Below, in pieces: positions 51,004-63,226 of a DNA stretch of 64,000 bases. The stretch's first letter is position 1, and each line of letters begins with the position of its first letter. This DNA is from Rotaria macrura (Eukaryota; Rotifera; Eurotatoria; Philodinida; Philodinidae). The notes under the pieces were generated by a model. It saw only the letters and a list, made by a program, of their open reading frames with translations, was not told where the DNA came from and searched no databases. Both the position numbers and the translations under genes were made by a program. The DNA is taken from assembly GCA_900239685.1 (NCBI GenBank), contig OENT01000249.1, positions 1 through 64,000 of the forward strand, in the 5' to 3' direction.

Positions 51004-54000
51004 TCACCACGAATAATTGTTATAGTAAAGGGTGTTCGATAATCTGTTTGGTTCTGGATTACTATGCAATCTAACAAAAGCAACAAGATTTGAATTTAAG
51101 TATTTTTCATAACATATCTTCGATGAAACAATCATTTGAGCACATCGACATTTGAGCGAAAGTTTCTCACTTTCACAAAGTAAATTTCTAACGTCAGGTG
51201 TTTGTGCTAGATCTTTTGGTAAACATCCCATAAAATTCTTGATATCAGAATGGGCACCCGAAGCATACATGAATTCAATAACAGTTCTTGCAATTGTAGT
51301 ATCTGAACATTTTGCAATGAAATGCAATGGACGATTTCCTTCACTATCCAATATTTGATTTACATCTTCTCCACGCTCAATCAATAAACGAATAATGAAT
51401 AGTGTTGAGAGACTAAACGAGAGAAACATATTTTTTTAAACAGTTTAACCTTCTTTCATCGAAAACGAGGAGGAATCATGTGTTATCGCACTTCTTTTTA
51501 AATGATTCGTTCTTAAAAAGGCTTTGTTTCCGCGAAAAAGATCTACACATATCATAACTGATATATTTCTATTTTTGAAACAATTATGGGAATACAAATC
51601 AGCAGTCAAGATATACCTGTATCGTCCACATGTTTTTACTGTAATGTTTCTGTTAATTTCATTAAGAAAGTAGCAAAGACAACTTTGCGAAGATTTCTTT
51701 TGTGTAGCTCGTTGGACGAGATTGAAAAGTACACAAAGCTCATTTTTTGTCATTTTTTTTGATTGAATCATCTATAAAAGACAAAAATAAGTTCAATTAA
51801 GAAATGATATGTAAGTATTAAGTTAAGAGAAATGTCGATGCTTTTGGATTAGTATTATTTGCATTAGAACGAATTAATGCTGTCAGCAATCCTCTCTATC
51901 ACAACAAAATGATAAAAGTATGACAATTTCAATACATTAATGTTGTGCTAAACTAAAAAGTGCATCTCAAAATAATTTGAATACTGTTGTGTTACAATTT
52001 TAATAAAAAAAAGAATTTTCTCTTCGTTGAAGTTAATGCAATATTTTATTGGTTCAATATAGTTACGATGCTCTTACATTAATATTGTGACACAAAAGTG
52101 TTTATATCATTTAAGATCTCGGCTTCACTTCAACATTACATCGATCGATACAAATCCTGATACTTTTGTCTGAGAATCCTAACACAAAGTATTACTGTTA
52201 GTATTAACTTAATTATCATGCTCATTCTAACATGGTACATCTAGTTCCATAATATTTATTAAGTACTATTCGAAAAAAGAAATAATTCTATATCAATACA
52301 TCAGATGGTAATTTAGTTATAGATTCAATATCCAGTGTGTATTATCTAAGGAGTACCATTCAATTAGATGGAAATAAAGTAATGTAATTATGTGTAATTT
52401 GAATGCTGATGATATTTCAAGTACATGTAAAAAAAATCGAGTCTTAAACATCTTCCATCTCTCTCTCCATTTTTCTTAGATGTGAAAGAATTTGTCAGAG
52501 AAATGTTTTTCTTATGTTTAACAAAACTATAAAAGTATTTGCCATTGTTCGTTAAATCCGAAAGCTTCAAAACTTCAGTAAACACAAGATCAACCTCATT
52601 CAGATTTAACACTAGTAGAGGCTGCCCTGAAAGTATTTTTACCAAGCGCAAGAAATAGATAAACTCCTAAAGATGATATTTTCAGTAGATCAACTATGTC
52701 AACCGCTATCAATTTTAACAAAAAACCTTTCGATTCATGTATGTTGAAATAATTTGTATAGATTAGAAAAGCATTGATTAATTATCATGATTCATGAACA
52801 CTTTCAACTTGGAATACCCATGTATATACTTACACAAATGACGATTAACAGAACATCAACTTCAAAATTGTCCCAACCTGGCTCGATTTGATCAAAAATC
52901 CAATTGAATATGATCGCTAATGAGTCGATAGACACTACATCACTTTGCGTCAATATACTGTGTAAATCGCTGACGAATAGACGAAATCTATTTTCATGCC
53001 GTCTTTTCAAATCCTGATCATCATTATAGATTCGAAGGATTAATTGACTTGCGTGCAAAAGTAATTGAAGACTGCGATTATATAAATGATGATTGCGATA
53101 ATAGTTGCATTGCTTCTCAATTAAATCAATATAAATAGAAACTTCTCCGTGTTGAAGAAAAATTCGTTCATTGACGAGCAGCGCATGCATTCTCATAGCA
53201 TTTTCATCATCTTGTATGGACTGCAATTGATCTACTGTTTGACATTCTTGTCTAAATTCGTAAACTTCTTCGAGAATTGGCTTATCTAGTGTTGGTTTTG
53301 CATTTAAACCTTGTGCAAAAAAATACAAAGCCATATCGTGATTTTGCATACCAAGATCGATTATATATCGGCAAGCTAATCGTAATAGATCGTTAACGGC
53401 GCGATCGAGGGGTAAAATTCCAAAAAGTAAATCAACAATTGGTCTTAAATCGTGATGTGCAGCTAACATCATCGGTGTCAAATTGTTACTATTAACTGCC
53501 ATGTTACCGTGTTTATGTGAAAGGATAAGTTTAGCGATGTCGATATGGCCTGCGTTTAGAGCACAATCAAGGGCATTGTCTCCAGCATAATCCTGTATGT
53601 TAGGATCAGCACCATATTTCAAAAGGCTATTGGCGATTCCGAGATGACCACGATGAGACGCTTCGAACAATGCTCTCCAGCTATATGTGTTCTGAAGATT
53701 ATATTGCTGGCTTAGTAGATAATCGACCACTGCTTGATGACCTTCTACCACAGCAGCTATGAATGAGCTATCTTGATCAATATGTACATGAGCACGTTCA
53801 ACGAGTTCTCGAACAAGATTCAAATCACCTCTCTTGCACGCGTAGTACATTGGTGTTTGATTGGACCATCCAGTGCCATGTAATATAATTGGGTCAAGAT
53901 CACCGGCATATAATTTGTCCAACAAAACCCTAATACAACTTGTTTGTCCAAGATTAATAGCACGTGCAAGGATGTCGGATGTGTTCCAGTACCACTCTGA

Positions 54001-54263
54001 ATAAAATTCATCAGACCAATATTTTTCCGTACCATTGCAGATATTGATTGGTGGCACAATACATTCGAGAAGATCAGCATTACCAAGATTGATAGCTTCA
54101 TAAATCTCACCCCATTGTGCGTTAATATAAGCTTGCATCTCATTCTGTTCCAAAAGCATTTCTAGACGTATTTCGAAGTTATCATTGGCACTGCTATCTT
54201 CGTTAAAAGCAGCCAAGTCATCTTTTATCCATGATCTAGCTCGGCAATTTTTATCTTTTACGC
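51004..54263 (-). CDS. fem1: FEM1-family ankyrin-repeat protein (CUL2 ligase substrate receptor), 3 exons seen
   Basis: FEM1 proteins recognise C-terminal degrons for CUL2-RBX1 ubiquitin ligases. Exons 54263-52834, 51771-51617 and 51412-51004 join in phase to about 664 codons, the family's usual size. Ankyrin repeats fill residues ~110-310 (e.g. TPMYYACKRGDLNLVRELVE, DNALDCALNAGHIDIAKLIL, TPMMLAAHH). The middle has the FEM1 helical region, with ALLVNERIFLQHGEVSIYID where homologs read LLxRERILGxxHPDTxYYIxYRG. Two further ankyrin repeats (RLLIERGEDVNQILDSEGNR, then ASGAHSDIKNF) and a C-terminal box LSLKCRCAQMIV...LVAFVRLHS match FEM1. HPDT is changed. The first exon starts at an acceptor (TTTATTTAG) with no ATG before MLLEQNEMQ, so either translation starts there or an upstream exon exists (see 54459-54795). 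Introns are 1,062 and 204 bases. Confidence 0.86.
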
Positions 54264-54458
54264 CTAAATAAACAGAAAATCTAACTGAATAAATAGCCTT
54301 ATAACTAGCATATATTCAAAGTTCGTAAAAATTTCTCGTTAACCTAAGCTCTCCAGGATTAACATGTAAAACATGATAGACCCTTTGTTGTGAATATCCT
54401 AACAGCTAGTCTGTTTTATATGTATTGGGGCGAATTGTGTCATCATTGTTTACTTTAC

Positions 54459-54795
54459 AGAATAGAAATTGAACGAGGAAACAATTCTTCTGTATTTCAA
54501 TGGCACTGGAGTTATGCATCACCTTTAATAGTTTTCTGAAACCTTTTGTCACAGTCCAAGATGGTCTCTCAGTGGTGCCTGCCACGGCCTGTGACAAGGA
54601 GATGGATCCAAATATCAGTCCTATATATTCCAAGACTTCTTGCACGTCATGTTTGACAAAAAGAAGAAAGATGATTTCGAAAAAATCGATGCTCATCCGT
54701 TCTACTTTCTCAAATGTATTCGGAGATGATTTAAATTTCATAATTTTTTTAAACTCGATGAAAATCAACCATTCATCCGGAATGCATAAGCTATT
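54459..54795 (-). CDS. Possible upstream exon of the FEM1 gene, or exon of an unknown gene
   Basis: After acceptor GGTTCTTAG the frame is open for 112 codons (NSLCIPDEWLIFIEF..., a helical, hydrophobic middle FEIIFLLFVKHDVQEVLEYI, then GTTERPSWTVTKGFRKLLKV). It ends at a good donor, TTCT|GTAAAG, in phase 1. That phase matches the entry of the FEM1 exon at 54263, so the two could be joined through a 195-base intron without a stop. No domain is recognised and FEM1 proteins normally lack such an N-terminal extension. A short frame starting ATG at 55141 (MEVTPNLRKCSQLRQRKK) could be the first exon. Confidence 0.35.
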
Positions 54796-55501
54796 CTAAG
54801 AACCAACTTCGATCATAATACTAGAAATGTCACTCTTAACATAGATTAGGAATGATTCGAAGCTTCAAGTGATTAATTTAGCTTGAATAAAAGTACGGGA
54901 CATAATTTAAAGTAATAATTTTGTTTTTCATGTAATAAGTTTGTACGCAAAGCTAAACACTGCATGATATCATTCTTTTCAGCTGATTTTCCGTAATTTT
55001 CTTAAAACTATAATTGACATTGTTACCTATATTTGAGCGTAAATGGAACGAACGAACACGTTGATTTGCTTTCTCTCGAGTAACGCATTTCTTTCGTTGA
55101 CGCAGCTGGCTACACTTCCGTAGATTCGGCGTAACTTCCATTGTTGTACGATTTGTATGTGATAGCTGCTACTTTTAGTTATCTTTAAGAGAAAAATAGA
55201 GTATCAACAAATTGGCAGCCTTCTTTTTATATGTTATTGTGGTGTGTCAATGTAATAGTGAAAGGAAAAAACCATTTGTATGTCATATTGTTGTGCAATT
55301 TTCTCGTTCGTTCTGATGAAACGGCAGCGCAAACTAATGGTGAATCAAAGCAAAAGAATATTGCGAAACAAATACTGTCGGCATAATAGTATTTGACGGC
55401 GTGGGTGAAGATCAAGAGCAGACTCACATTCATGGACGGTAAAAGCTAATTATTTCCGGGGACGTAATTCAATTTCAAATAATTAGATTTTGTCTTAATG
55501 C
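54796..55501. other. Region upstream of FEM1, with a possible first exon
   Basis: A minus-strand ATG at 55141-55139 opens a basic peptide that reaches a donor-like AAATATAG|GTAACA near 55026; its phase does not match the next candidate exon, so the link is unproven. Otherwise nothing is recognised. Confidence 0.3.
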
Positions 55502-55509
55502 CACCCCAC

Positions 55510-57439
55510 CATAGATGTCCATAGCGGCGTGACCGCTACCGCAACCGCGGTAGCGGCAAATAAATTTAATAAGACGTCGCGACGCGGTAGGTTTTCCTAA
55601 ATCCTATCGTGGTGGCGGCGCGGCAGTGGTTGTTTATTTATTTTCATCGTCGCTGTGTGGAGCGGCAGCGGTTGAAAGTTTTGAGAAGAAAATTTCCATT
55701 TTTGTATAGAGAAATCCATAGACTTGAGATCATTATTCTAACATAATTTGTATCATTCAATTTTTCTCGGTCAGTGTAGTCTTATATATATTTCTTCATT
55801 TAAAGCAAACACAAATGTTACTAGAAAACGACTGGATGATGATAGTATGTCAGAACTAGTTAGTTACTATATGTTCCTGAATATATTTGTGATTTCGTTT
55901 TACTTGATATATACGTATATCAATAGTTAATAATACGTAACCATATAGTAATTTCAGGACTATTATGATGGCCCTAATAAATTCTGGAATTTTTTAGTCC
56001 GAAATTTCCTTTAATTTATGTGCACAATATTGCAACATTGGTAAATTTCTTTAAGAATTTTTCATACAGTGAATGAAACAATATGCTTTTTTTTATTGAT
56101 TATACTTTGTTTATATCAATCCAATGTTTGTTTCTTTTAATAACATCTGCGTTAATGAGTTCTTATAGAGTTGTTTAAGCCTCAGCGTTTGACAAGTTTT
56201 ACGACCTTAAGGATTTCCTTGTTGGAGTTTCACATTTTACTGTGACATATGACTTAAGATACCATACTACTAGATAATTGCTATGCTTATAAATAAACAC
56301 ACTAATAGTGGTGGATATTAAAAGTGTGCACTTTTTTTTCCTCCTTGATTAGAAGCAAAGAAAACCGAATTCAATGAATGTGATTAATATTGCTGCTTTT
56401 CATTATTGACGATAGAAAATGATCAAAAACTGTTAGGTTTTATTAAATTTTATAACAATTATGATACTTGTCCATAGTATTATATACAGATTAGATTCTT
56501 TTGAAAAATAAGTATCGTTTTATTAAGTTTTATAATAATAACTAGAATAAAAAAGTGATTAAAAATTCTCGAAATAGATAGAAATTACTTATTCCTATGT
56601 TTGTATATTTGTATTTGTATGACTATATATAAGGGAATGTTCAAAGTATACACTAATTGAAAAGAACCCTAGTGTCAGATACATCAAAAAGAAAATAAAT
56701 AAATTATTACTGTCAGTAACAAGAACCGGAACTCAATCCTCTTTTCTACCCCATCTTTCAACCTTGACATATTTTGTGATATTGTATATGCGAGGTAACT
56801 GGGAGACAAAAACGAACAGATAATACAAATTGATTATGGGTAGAATGAAAACAAAGACAAAGCGAACAGGAATAGTTACTGTAGATATGTTGAGAAGAAC
56901 GAATGGTTTTTTCTCATATACTAACTGTTTATGATTGGTGGAATATACAAACAATTGTTCCTCAAACTAAATTATTATTTGATATACTCTATAGAAACTA
57001 TAGTTTATTTTTGACTATCGATATTTCTTTCTAATCTAGGTATAGGAAGATTAAATTCTATCGTTTTTTAATCTTACATTGAACATATTAATTATTAATA
57101 TTTTTTAAAATATTTGTTGCCTTATGTTTTTTGATTATTGATGGAATAATTAAAATCTAACTGCAGCTTTGATAGACTCAAGCTTTGTCTCACACTTTAT
57201 TCCATGCAAATTTTATAATATTTATTTTCTTATTTTGGGCACCAGAACGTTGTTAAGCCTACGTTTTTACATAGCGCCGCGGTATCGGTAGAATTTTTTC
57301 TTAGTAACCCGCGGTGCGGCAGCGGTGCGGTAGCTTTTCTTTTTCATAGTGTCGCTGCGCGGCGGCGGCGCGGTATTAACTTTTGGAAAACCATTGCGGC
57401 GTGGTCGCGGCAGACCTTCAACTGCGATGGATATCTATG
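55510..57439. mobile_element. 1.93-kb DNA transposon with GC-rich subterminal repeats and 8-bp target duplication
   Basis: Perfect 8-bp direct repeats CACCCCAC flank the element (55502-55509 and 57440-57447). The ends are CATAGATGTCCATAGC and the complement of CATAGATATCCATCGC (14 of 16 identical). About 150 bases inside each end are packed with GCGGTAGCGG / CCGCTACCGC and CGGCGGCG words in opposite orientation, in sharp contrast to the A/T-rich interior. No transposase frame is present, so it is non-autonomous. An 8-bp duplication fits hAT-type transposition, though the CATAG end is not a standard hAT terminus. Confidence 0.85.
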
Positions 57440-57447
57440 CACCCCAC

Positions 57448-59060
57448 CTCCCCCTTCCTCCCAAAAAGTTGAGCAGACCGTCGGCAAAATGTTTTATCGT
57501 TCGCATTTGATATTTATCCGAGAAATGAGGCATGAAAGCTAAAATGTTAAATCAATTGCAATTGCAATACATGCTGCAAATGAATACAACATTTTCCAGG
57601 GAACAAAATATTTACTCGGAATAATTTATGAAAATTTTTATTTTTTTTATCACATTCCATTTCCCGGTGATTAACTTCTTGCCTTAACATTGATACAAAA
57701 AGTAGCTTGAAATTCGAACAAATACTCTTTTTGAAATAATGAATAAATTTGGTTTTTTTAAGACATTTTCATGTTATGTTTGGAAAACCTAAATTGTAAA
57801 TTTTGTTAAAAAAGAGAACAAAAAAAAACAACGAATGCTGAATAGCCAGTCATTTTCATTGGTAAAAGAAAACAGCGACGATGGTCAAATATTGTATTTC
57901 ACCTTTGACATGTCATCGGAGTGGATTTCAATCCTTTTGATGAGAGTAGTCTTGTGCTGTTTCAATCTGTCTTAAAGATAGAATGGGGACGATTTACACA
58001 TACGCTACTAATCCTGAGCCAGGAAAAACTTTAGATATCGTTAATTATTCAAGGTAACAGTTCAACATAATCAAAATATCAATTTTGTTCTCATTAGATA
58101 ACCACATGTCGCATACGTGTAACAACAGGAGCACAATCATGAGAATAACAATTAATAAAACGATGAAGTTCTAGATTAATTTTCTTCGACTAAGTAGAAA
58201 CTTGCACAGAAACTATATAGGTTGGATTAATAAGTCTTACTCGAGTAAAACACAGATGGCTAGTAACATTTTGGGACGCCAAAAAGCTTCATTGTATCCT
58301 CAAATGTCTTATGGGAAAGCTATTACTGTCACTTGTAGTGCTGGTGCGTAGCCCACACTCCGAACCCAACCCTTATTGATATTGACTATATATGTGAGCA
58401 TGCATCCAGTACTCGAATTCCCACATATGTTCATTGACGCAACTGTGTGCCTCACTGCAAAGCGGTGTTGTACACATATATTCAACGGTTCGCTGGTAAC
58501 TTCTATCAATTGTGACGTAACGAAGTAATAGGTTAACTACGGCTACGAATAGAATGTTAACATTTTCTGTTCGCCCATTCTCATGCTGTTCTTGACTTCG
58601 TTTTTTCATTCTCTTTGTGTACATTAGCTTATCTTCATTTTTCTATATAGCGCATGTGTTGAAACTATCTGATAACCAGTTGCACAACACATGAGCGAGA
58701 AAGATATTGCTTTTTGTGGATATCCAAAGGTTAGGAAGATATTGTCAGAAATTTCTATTTGTAGCGCAGTGCTTATGGTATGAAAATTAATAGGAAATGG
58801 CTGTTGATGACTATTTGACAGTAAAAAAAAATCAATTTTGTCTTGATGATACGACTTTTTGTGTTTTTTAAGTTAAGTGAGAGTAAAGGAAAAGAAGAAT
58901 ACAATAAAAGAAATAGAATAGCAGAACCTGTCGAAATAAATGGCAGCTGAGAATACAAAAAATAAAAAATATTAGTTACTTGGAGTCTACTATTTAGAAT
59001 GGAGCATGTATTATAAGAAACAAGAGAGAATTGAATATATCATAGTAAACTTATTATTAA
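57448..59060. other. Non-coding stretch
   Basis: No gene is recognised. A short ATG frame at about 57985-58053 (MGTIYTYATNPEPGKTLDIV) ends at a donor-like site followed by a good acceptor 44 bases on, but the next frame stops at once. Overlapping minus frames at 58309-58624 have no domain. Confidence 0.35.
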
Positions 59061-59390
59061 CCATGTAAAAAAATGGTCTGAAAATCCGATTATAATTATT
59101 TGATTTTGTTAAAAATAATCACAAAGTATCAATTAAATAAGCCTTTTCGTGACAAAATTTTTAAAAAAAGTAATCAATTAAAAGAAATTCTTCAGCAAAA
59201 AACTCTGAATAATCGACTAAAAGTCAAATCCATTATCACTTATTCAGTATGCATAATCAGAAGAATCGATTCTAATTGATTATTTTCTAAATCTGATTAA
59301 ATCCAGATTATGACAGTACCATTACAATTGATTTTTAATCATAAAAAAAATCTGTCATAATTGTATGTTTCTCTGGCTTTTTTTACATGG
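59061..59390. mobile_element. Probable 330-bp MITE with CCATGTAAAAAAA ends
   Basis: CCATGTAAAAAAATGG on the left matches the complement of CCATGTAAAAAAAGCC on the right. The interior is dense in ATAATC / GATTAT / AATCGATT words, the same plan of element-specific subterminal repeats as other elements here. No convincing target duplication was found, so the boundary could be off by a few bases. Confidence 0.5.
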
Positions 59391-60242
59391 GTACTCTTAG
59401 TTAAGTTTTGTTTGAATAATACTACTAGATCCAAAGGTTATCAAGAATAAAGGTGGATGCATTGCCTTTGTCACATGTTGATGGTTGATGGACAAGGCTA
59501 TTTACATTTCAACATGATAGAAAATTAACGAGAAAACTGCTAACACGAGACATTATTCGTGTGTAAATTCACCTTGGAGCTTGCACTTATTGCTTCTAGA
59601 TAGTCTCTGGTGAATAGTAAACAGTGTATTTTTGTTGGGGGTACGCTCCACCTCCTTTTGTCTCATTATGTTCATTTTATTATGCTTTGGCTTGTGGTAG
59701 TAACTTCTCGAGAATATTTATTTGCAAGGTTTGGATCTGTAATATTGTCCATTGTCGAATCTTAAAGTCATTTAAATATTCTAGATGTTTCATCTAAAAC
59801 AAATGTATCCTTGTAAGAAGACATATTCCGTTATCAGGCAGAGAAAACCCATGATTGCATATTGGAGACGGTAAATGTATCGATAATGATACATTCGCTC
59901 TAGTCTAAAATTTTGAAATATTCCAGTGACTGTTAGATATGACTATTTATTAAGTTTCAGACCAAGATCTTGTGATAGAACTTACGAGAAAGTTACTTTG
60001 ATGGGCAAAAATCTTAGTGAAACATCCATAATTAAACAAGAAAAAGTCTTAAACTCAAATCAAAATAGATTTTTTAGTTCTGACCAAGACTTGTCTGATG
60101 GGGAAAGTTCCAACTGAAAAACTAAGGTTAAACTAATAGTAAACGTCGCCCCCTGTAAGTCATCGATGCAGCGGTAAGTCGATCAGCAACATTATCTTCA
60201 ATATCATACCATTGTTATCAGTTTTTAGATTATTATGAAAAT
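59391..60242. other. Upstream region of the 60.2-kb gene
   Basis: After an acceptor (GAAATATTCCAG, ending 59926) a frame is open to TGA at 60115-60117 (YDYLLSFRPRSCDRTYEK...), with no recognised domain. Two strong donor-like sites, GTAAGT at about 60156 and 60176, and an acceptor TCAGTTTTTAG at 60218-60228 lie just before the next start codon. They suggest untranslated or unrecognised 5' exons of the following gene. Confidence 0.4.
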
Positions 60243-60875
60243 ATGACTGAAAGAAAATTTTTCAATATAATTAAAGTTGTGCCAGGTGTTGGCCAAACGT
60301 ATGGTGTTGTGCGAGGTGCAGTTTACGCGGCAAAAGGTGATATGAATGAAGCGAAGTATTCAGTTACAGTGGACTTGGCAGATTTGAACCCATTACGATT
60401 ACCAAGAAATCTAGCACATGGTATCGCCAATGCAACAGAAGATTTGGACGAAGGCGCTTGGATCGGAAGACGACCGATTGGGAAACAATTGATTGGTCTA
60501 AACATTAGCCCTGGTATTGATGGTCTTCACTGGTGTATTCAGATTAACGGAGTGATTTATCAATTAGTTCTGGATAAAAATCATAATGTTAAAGTTCTTA
60601 TAAGTTCGAAAGCCGAAAGAAATGAATGGTATGAAAGCGATTGTAAGGAATATTCATGGTATCTAATCAAGAAAGAGTTGCCGAGTTTTGATCCAGAAGC
60701 ATTAAGAACTTATGCAAAATCGTTTGAAGTTCGTGAATATCAATCACTAATAGCAATAGGTAATAAAATAAACTGCCAATCGTTTGTTACACAAATGTTT
60801 GCAGCAGTTGCAAATATATCAATTGAAAAAGCCCGCAGTACTATTCTTCTTGTCATACCTAATATTTTATTTTGA
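60243..60875 (+). CDS. Unknown protein with a possible LRAT/NlpC-like papain fold
   Basis: Single-exon frame of 210 residues. The N-terminal third has small-residue-rich segments (PGVGQTYGVVRGAVYAAKGD) and DEGAWIGRRPIGKQL. Then come GLHWCIQINGVIYQLV (about residues 97-112) and, near the end, NCQSFVTQMF. An H followed by a polar residue and, much later, an N-C-x-x-F-V motif is the order in LRAT/HRASLS-type permuted papain folds (H..H..NCEHFV). Here the second His position would be Gln. If right, it could be an acyltransferase or thiol hydrolase; that is tentative. The frame in front of the ATG stays open back to the acceptor at 60228, so an upstream exon may add residues. Confidence 0.45.
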   Translation: MTERKFFNIIKVVPGVGQTYGVVRGAVYAAKGDMNEAKYSVTVDLADLNPLRLPRNLAHGIANATEDLDEGAWIGRRPIGKQLIGLNISPGIDGLHWCIQINGVIYQLVLDKNHNVKVLISSKAERNEWYESDCKEYSWYLIKKELPSFDPEALRTYAKSFEVREYQSLIAIGNKINCQSFVTQMFAAVANISIEKARSTILLVIPNILF

Positions 60876-63226
60876 CAATTAAAAGTTGACTAAAATAGAA
60901 AATGCTGTGCATATGGGATGTGAATTTGGCTGAAGAGAACATGCACAGCCTAGTTGCCACATAATCCACATATCCATGAGAAATTATGAATGCCCAATGT
61001 ACATAAATCTTTATAGGGAGTATAGGATGTAAAATGTATATGTTTCTGGGGCGTCTAAATTGAGAGAGATTCCTATATGTGAAAGTTGACGGCAGAGGAG
61101 TGAAGCACTCGTAATGCTTCGGGGTGGGGTGTGGATGGATTCGGACTAGAGATCGAAAGTGGGTGTAAGATAAAATAAGTAGGGGAGACATCTCGATGGG
61201 AAAAGATTTTTCAGGCAAGCTGAGGGAAAGTTAGAATTAGATAAAAAGAAATTCTGATGGAATCATATGAGAGAGGGCAAATTGACAACCAAATATTTCT
61301 TTTGTGATAATTTCACAGTATAAATATTCATCTATAGACTATATGTTTGCATTCAAATCATGCAGATTTATATAAAGAATTAATATAAGAATTTCTGTAC
61401 TAGATTATCTACTAAACACTTCATACGAATATAGAAGCTTTTCTTGGTTGTTAGTTCTATCTATCTAATTCTATATTTATTGCGGAAGATGAATAGATAA
61501 CGACCGCATCAGGCATAGCCAACGTTTATTCATAAACTGCTTTCTCGAATTACACTCGACATAAAAGTTGACTTCAGACGCTGAAACAAACAAGTTTATG
61601 TAGAATACATTTATACATTCCATTTTTTTCAATCTGCATGTTTCATTTATTTTTAACATCAAAATTGCTATGTCACACGAAAACATACACTACTTAGCAT
61701 TTCGCCAGAATTAGATGCCGATTTTATTTATTAAATTGGATGCATATTCTCTATTCAAACACATTAAGAAAAGGAGAACAGTAAATTCATTTTTATACGC
61801 ATTCAACCGTAATTTTTCCTAAAATTTTACATCTTTAAAGAGTCACAAAATATCTAAGATATTGTATAGTCTTTGAAGAAGAGACACATTAAGAAAGTTC
61901 AATTAAAGCACAACATTTTGTGCTAAAGCCCTTTTATATGCCTTACTGTAAGAAGATAGAATGTGAGTTAAATTTTTGTGGGAGACATCATACTCCTAGC
62001 CTCCATGTTTTTTCGATGAACAGTTGATGGTCTTCTAGTATTTAATAACTTTTGTGTTAAAAAAAAATACCAAGCTATGATTTCAAAGAGAATGCTTTGA
62101 TTGAAATCGACAGAAGATTCTCTATCTCCTATCACTGACAACTAATTGTATGGTTGATCTAATCTAAACAGAACAGTCTGTTAATAGTCTGCAATATATC
62201 ACTTGTCATAACTCGTAGCTAGGGTTGAGTGTGGGTAATAAAAAGATAAATATTCTTATTAAACAGAGTGGAAACTCCAATTTCTACCTATTAGAGGTGG
62301 CCATAATGAATAAAACTTTGAAGTAATCTGTCGAACCAAGAAAAGATGCTCAATTGTGTTGTAATAAATATGCTTATAATGCACCGTGTGACTATTGATT
62401 TCGATAAACAGCATAATTTGGTTCTCATCTTCTTTCTGATTCCTTCTGTGAACGCCAATACTTAATAGATTCCCATTCGAAATATAAGGTATTTCGATTA
62501 CGATTAGTTCGAAGGTTGTGGGTTCGGGTATACAGGAACATTTCACCGACACCCTCACGGGCCCTTCATAGAAAATCTACTACTCAGAAACATGAAACAC
62601 TTTTTATAACTCATCGTAGTTGTTATCATTCTGTTTGTGCATATGAAAAAGATATTATACAATAATGTAGTATTCTTCTACTTCGATTTGCTTTACAACG
62701 GAAATAAATGATCAAATGGTAAAATAAGCTACACGAAAAAAGTATACAACTTTGAAAAACACAAATTATGAATAATGCTTCATATTTATGCATATTCATA
62801 AAATGAACTTCTAGCAAAGTTCGATAAATACTGTTGAGTTATTCTCGCATACATAGAATGCAACGGTCCATCTTCATCAATAAATTTTTATGGGTGTCAA
62901 CGCCTACGTAGTTCACCGTGAGATGTACTTATACACATAATTTATGATCTAAGAGCTGGCTTCGGATGTTAACTAATTTATTTGCTAACAGTTACAAGCG
63001 TTTTCTAAGCTTTTACGTTAGACTGTGCTTCAAGAAATTCGAAACAGAATTGCAACACATATAGTGAAGCGGTTTCTGTTTTTGAGTGACACATGTATGA
63101 GTTGAAGATCAGTTTTCTAATGTGCAACATGCATGGAGAAAAGATACGCCTTATCTATAGTGCGCATGAATAAGAATTTCTTCAATTACTTCAAGTTTGC
63201 CTCTCTCAAGACAACATAGGTAAATA
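60876..63226. other. Intergenic, 2.3 kb
   Basis: No gene is recognised. Around 61060-61150 there is a locally GC-richer, purine-rich stretch of unknown nature. Near 62515-62530 (AAGGTTGTGGGTTCGGG) resembles a tRNA-type B box, as in tRNA-derived SINEs, but no A box or SINE tail was found. The minus open frames have no domain. Confidence 0.35.

Noticed and set aside
52388-52651. Open frame inside FEM1 intron 1 as an extra exon
   Set aside because: The flanking exons already join in phase across continuous FEM1 homology, and the frame shows no FEM1 similarity.
57985-58125. Small exon pair with a 44-base intron
   Set aside because: Joining by the visible splice sites gives an immediate stop; no homology is recognised.
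62505-62535. SINE-type B box (GGTTGTGGGTTCGGG)
   Set aside because: Suggestive, but no A box, no tail and no target duplication; kept only as a remark.
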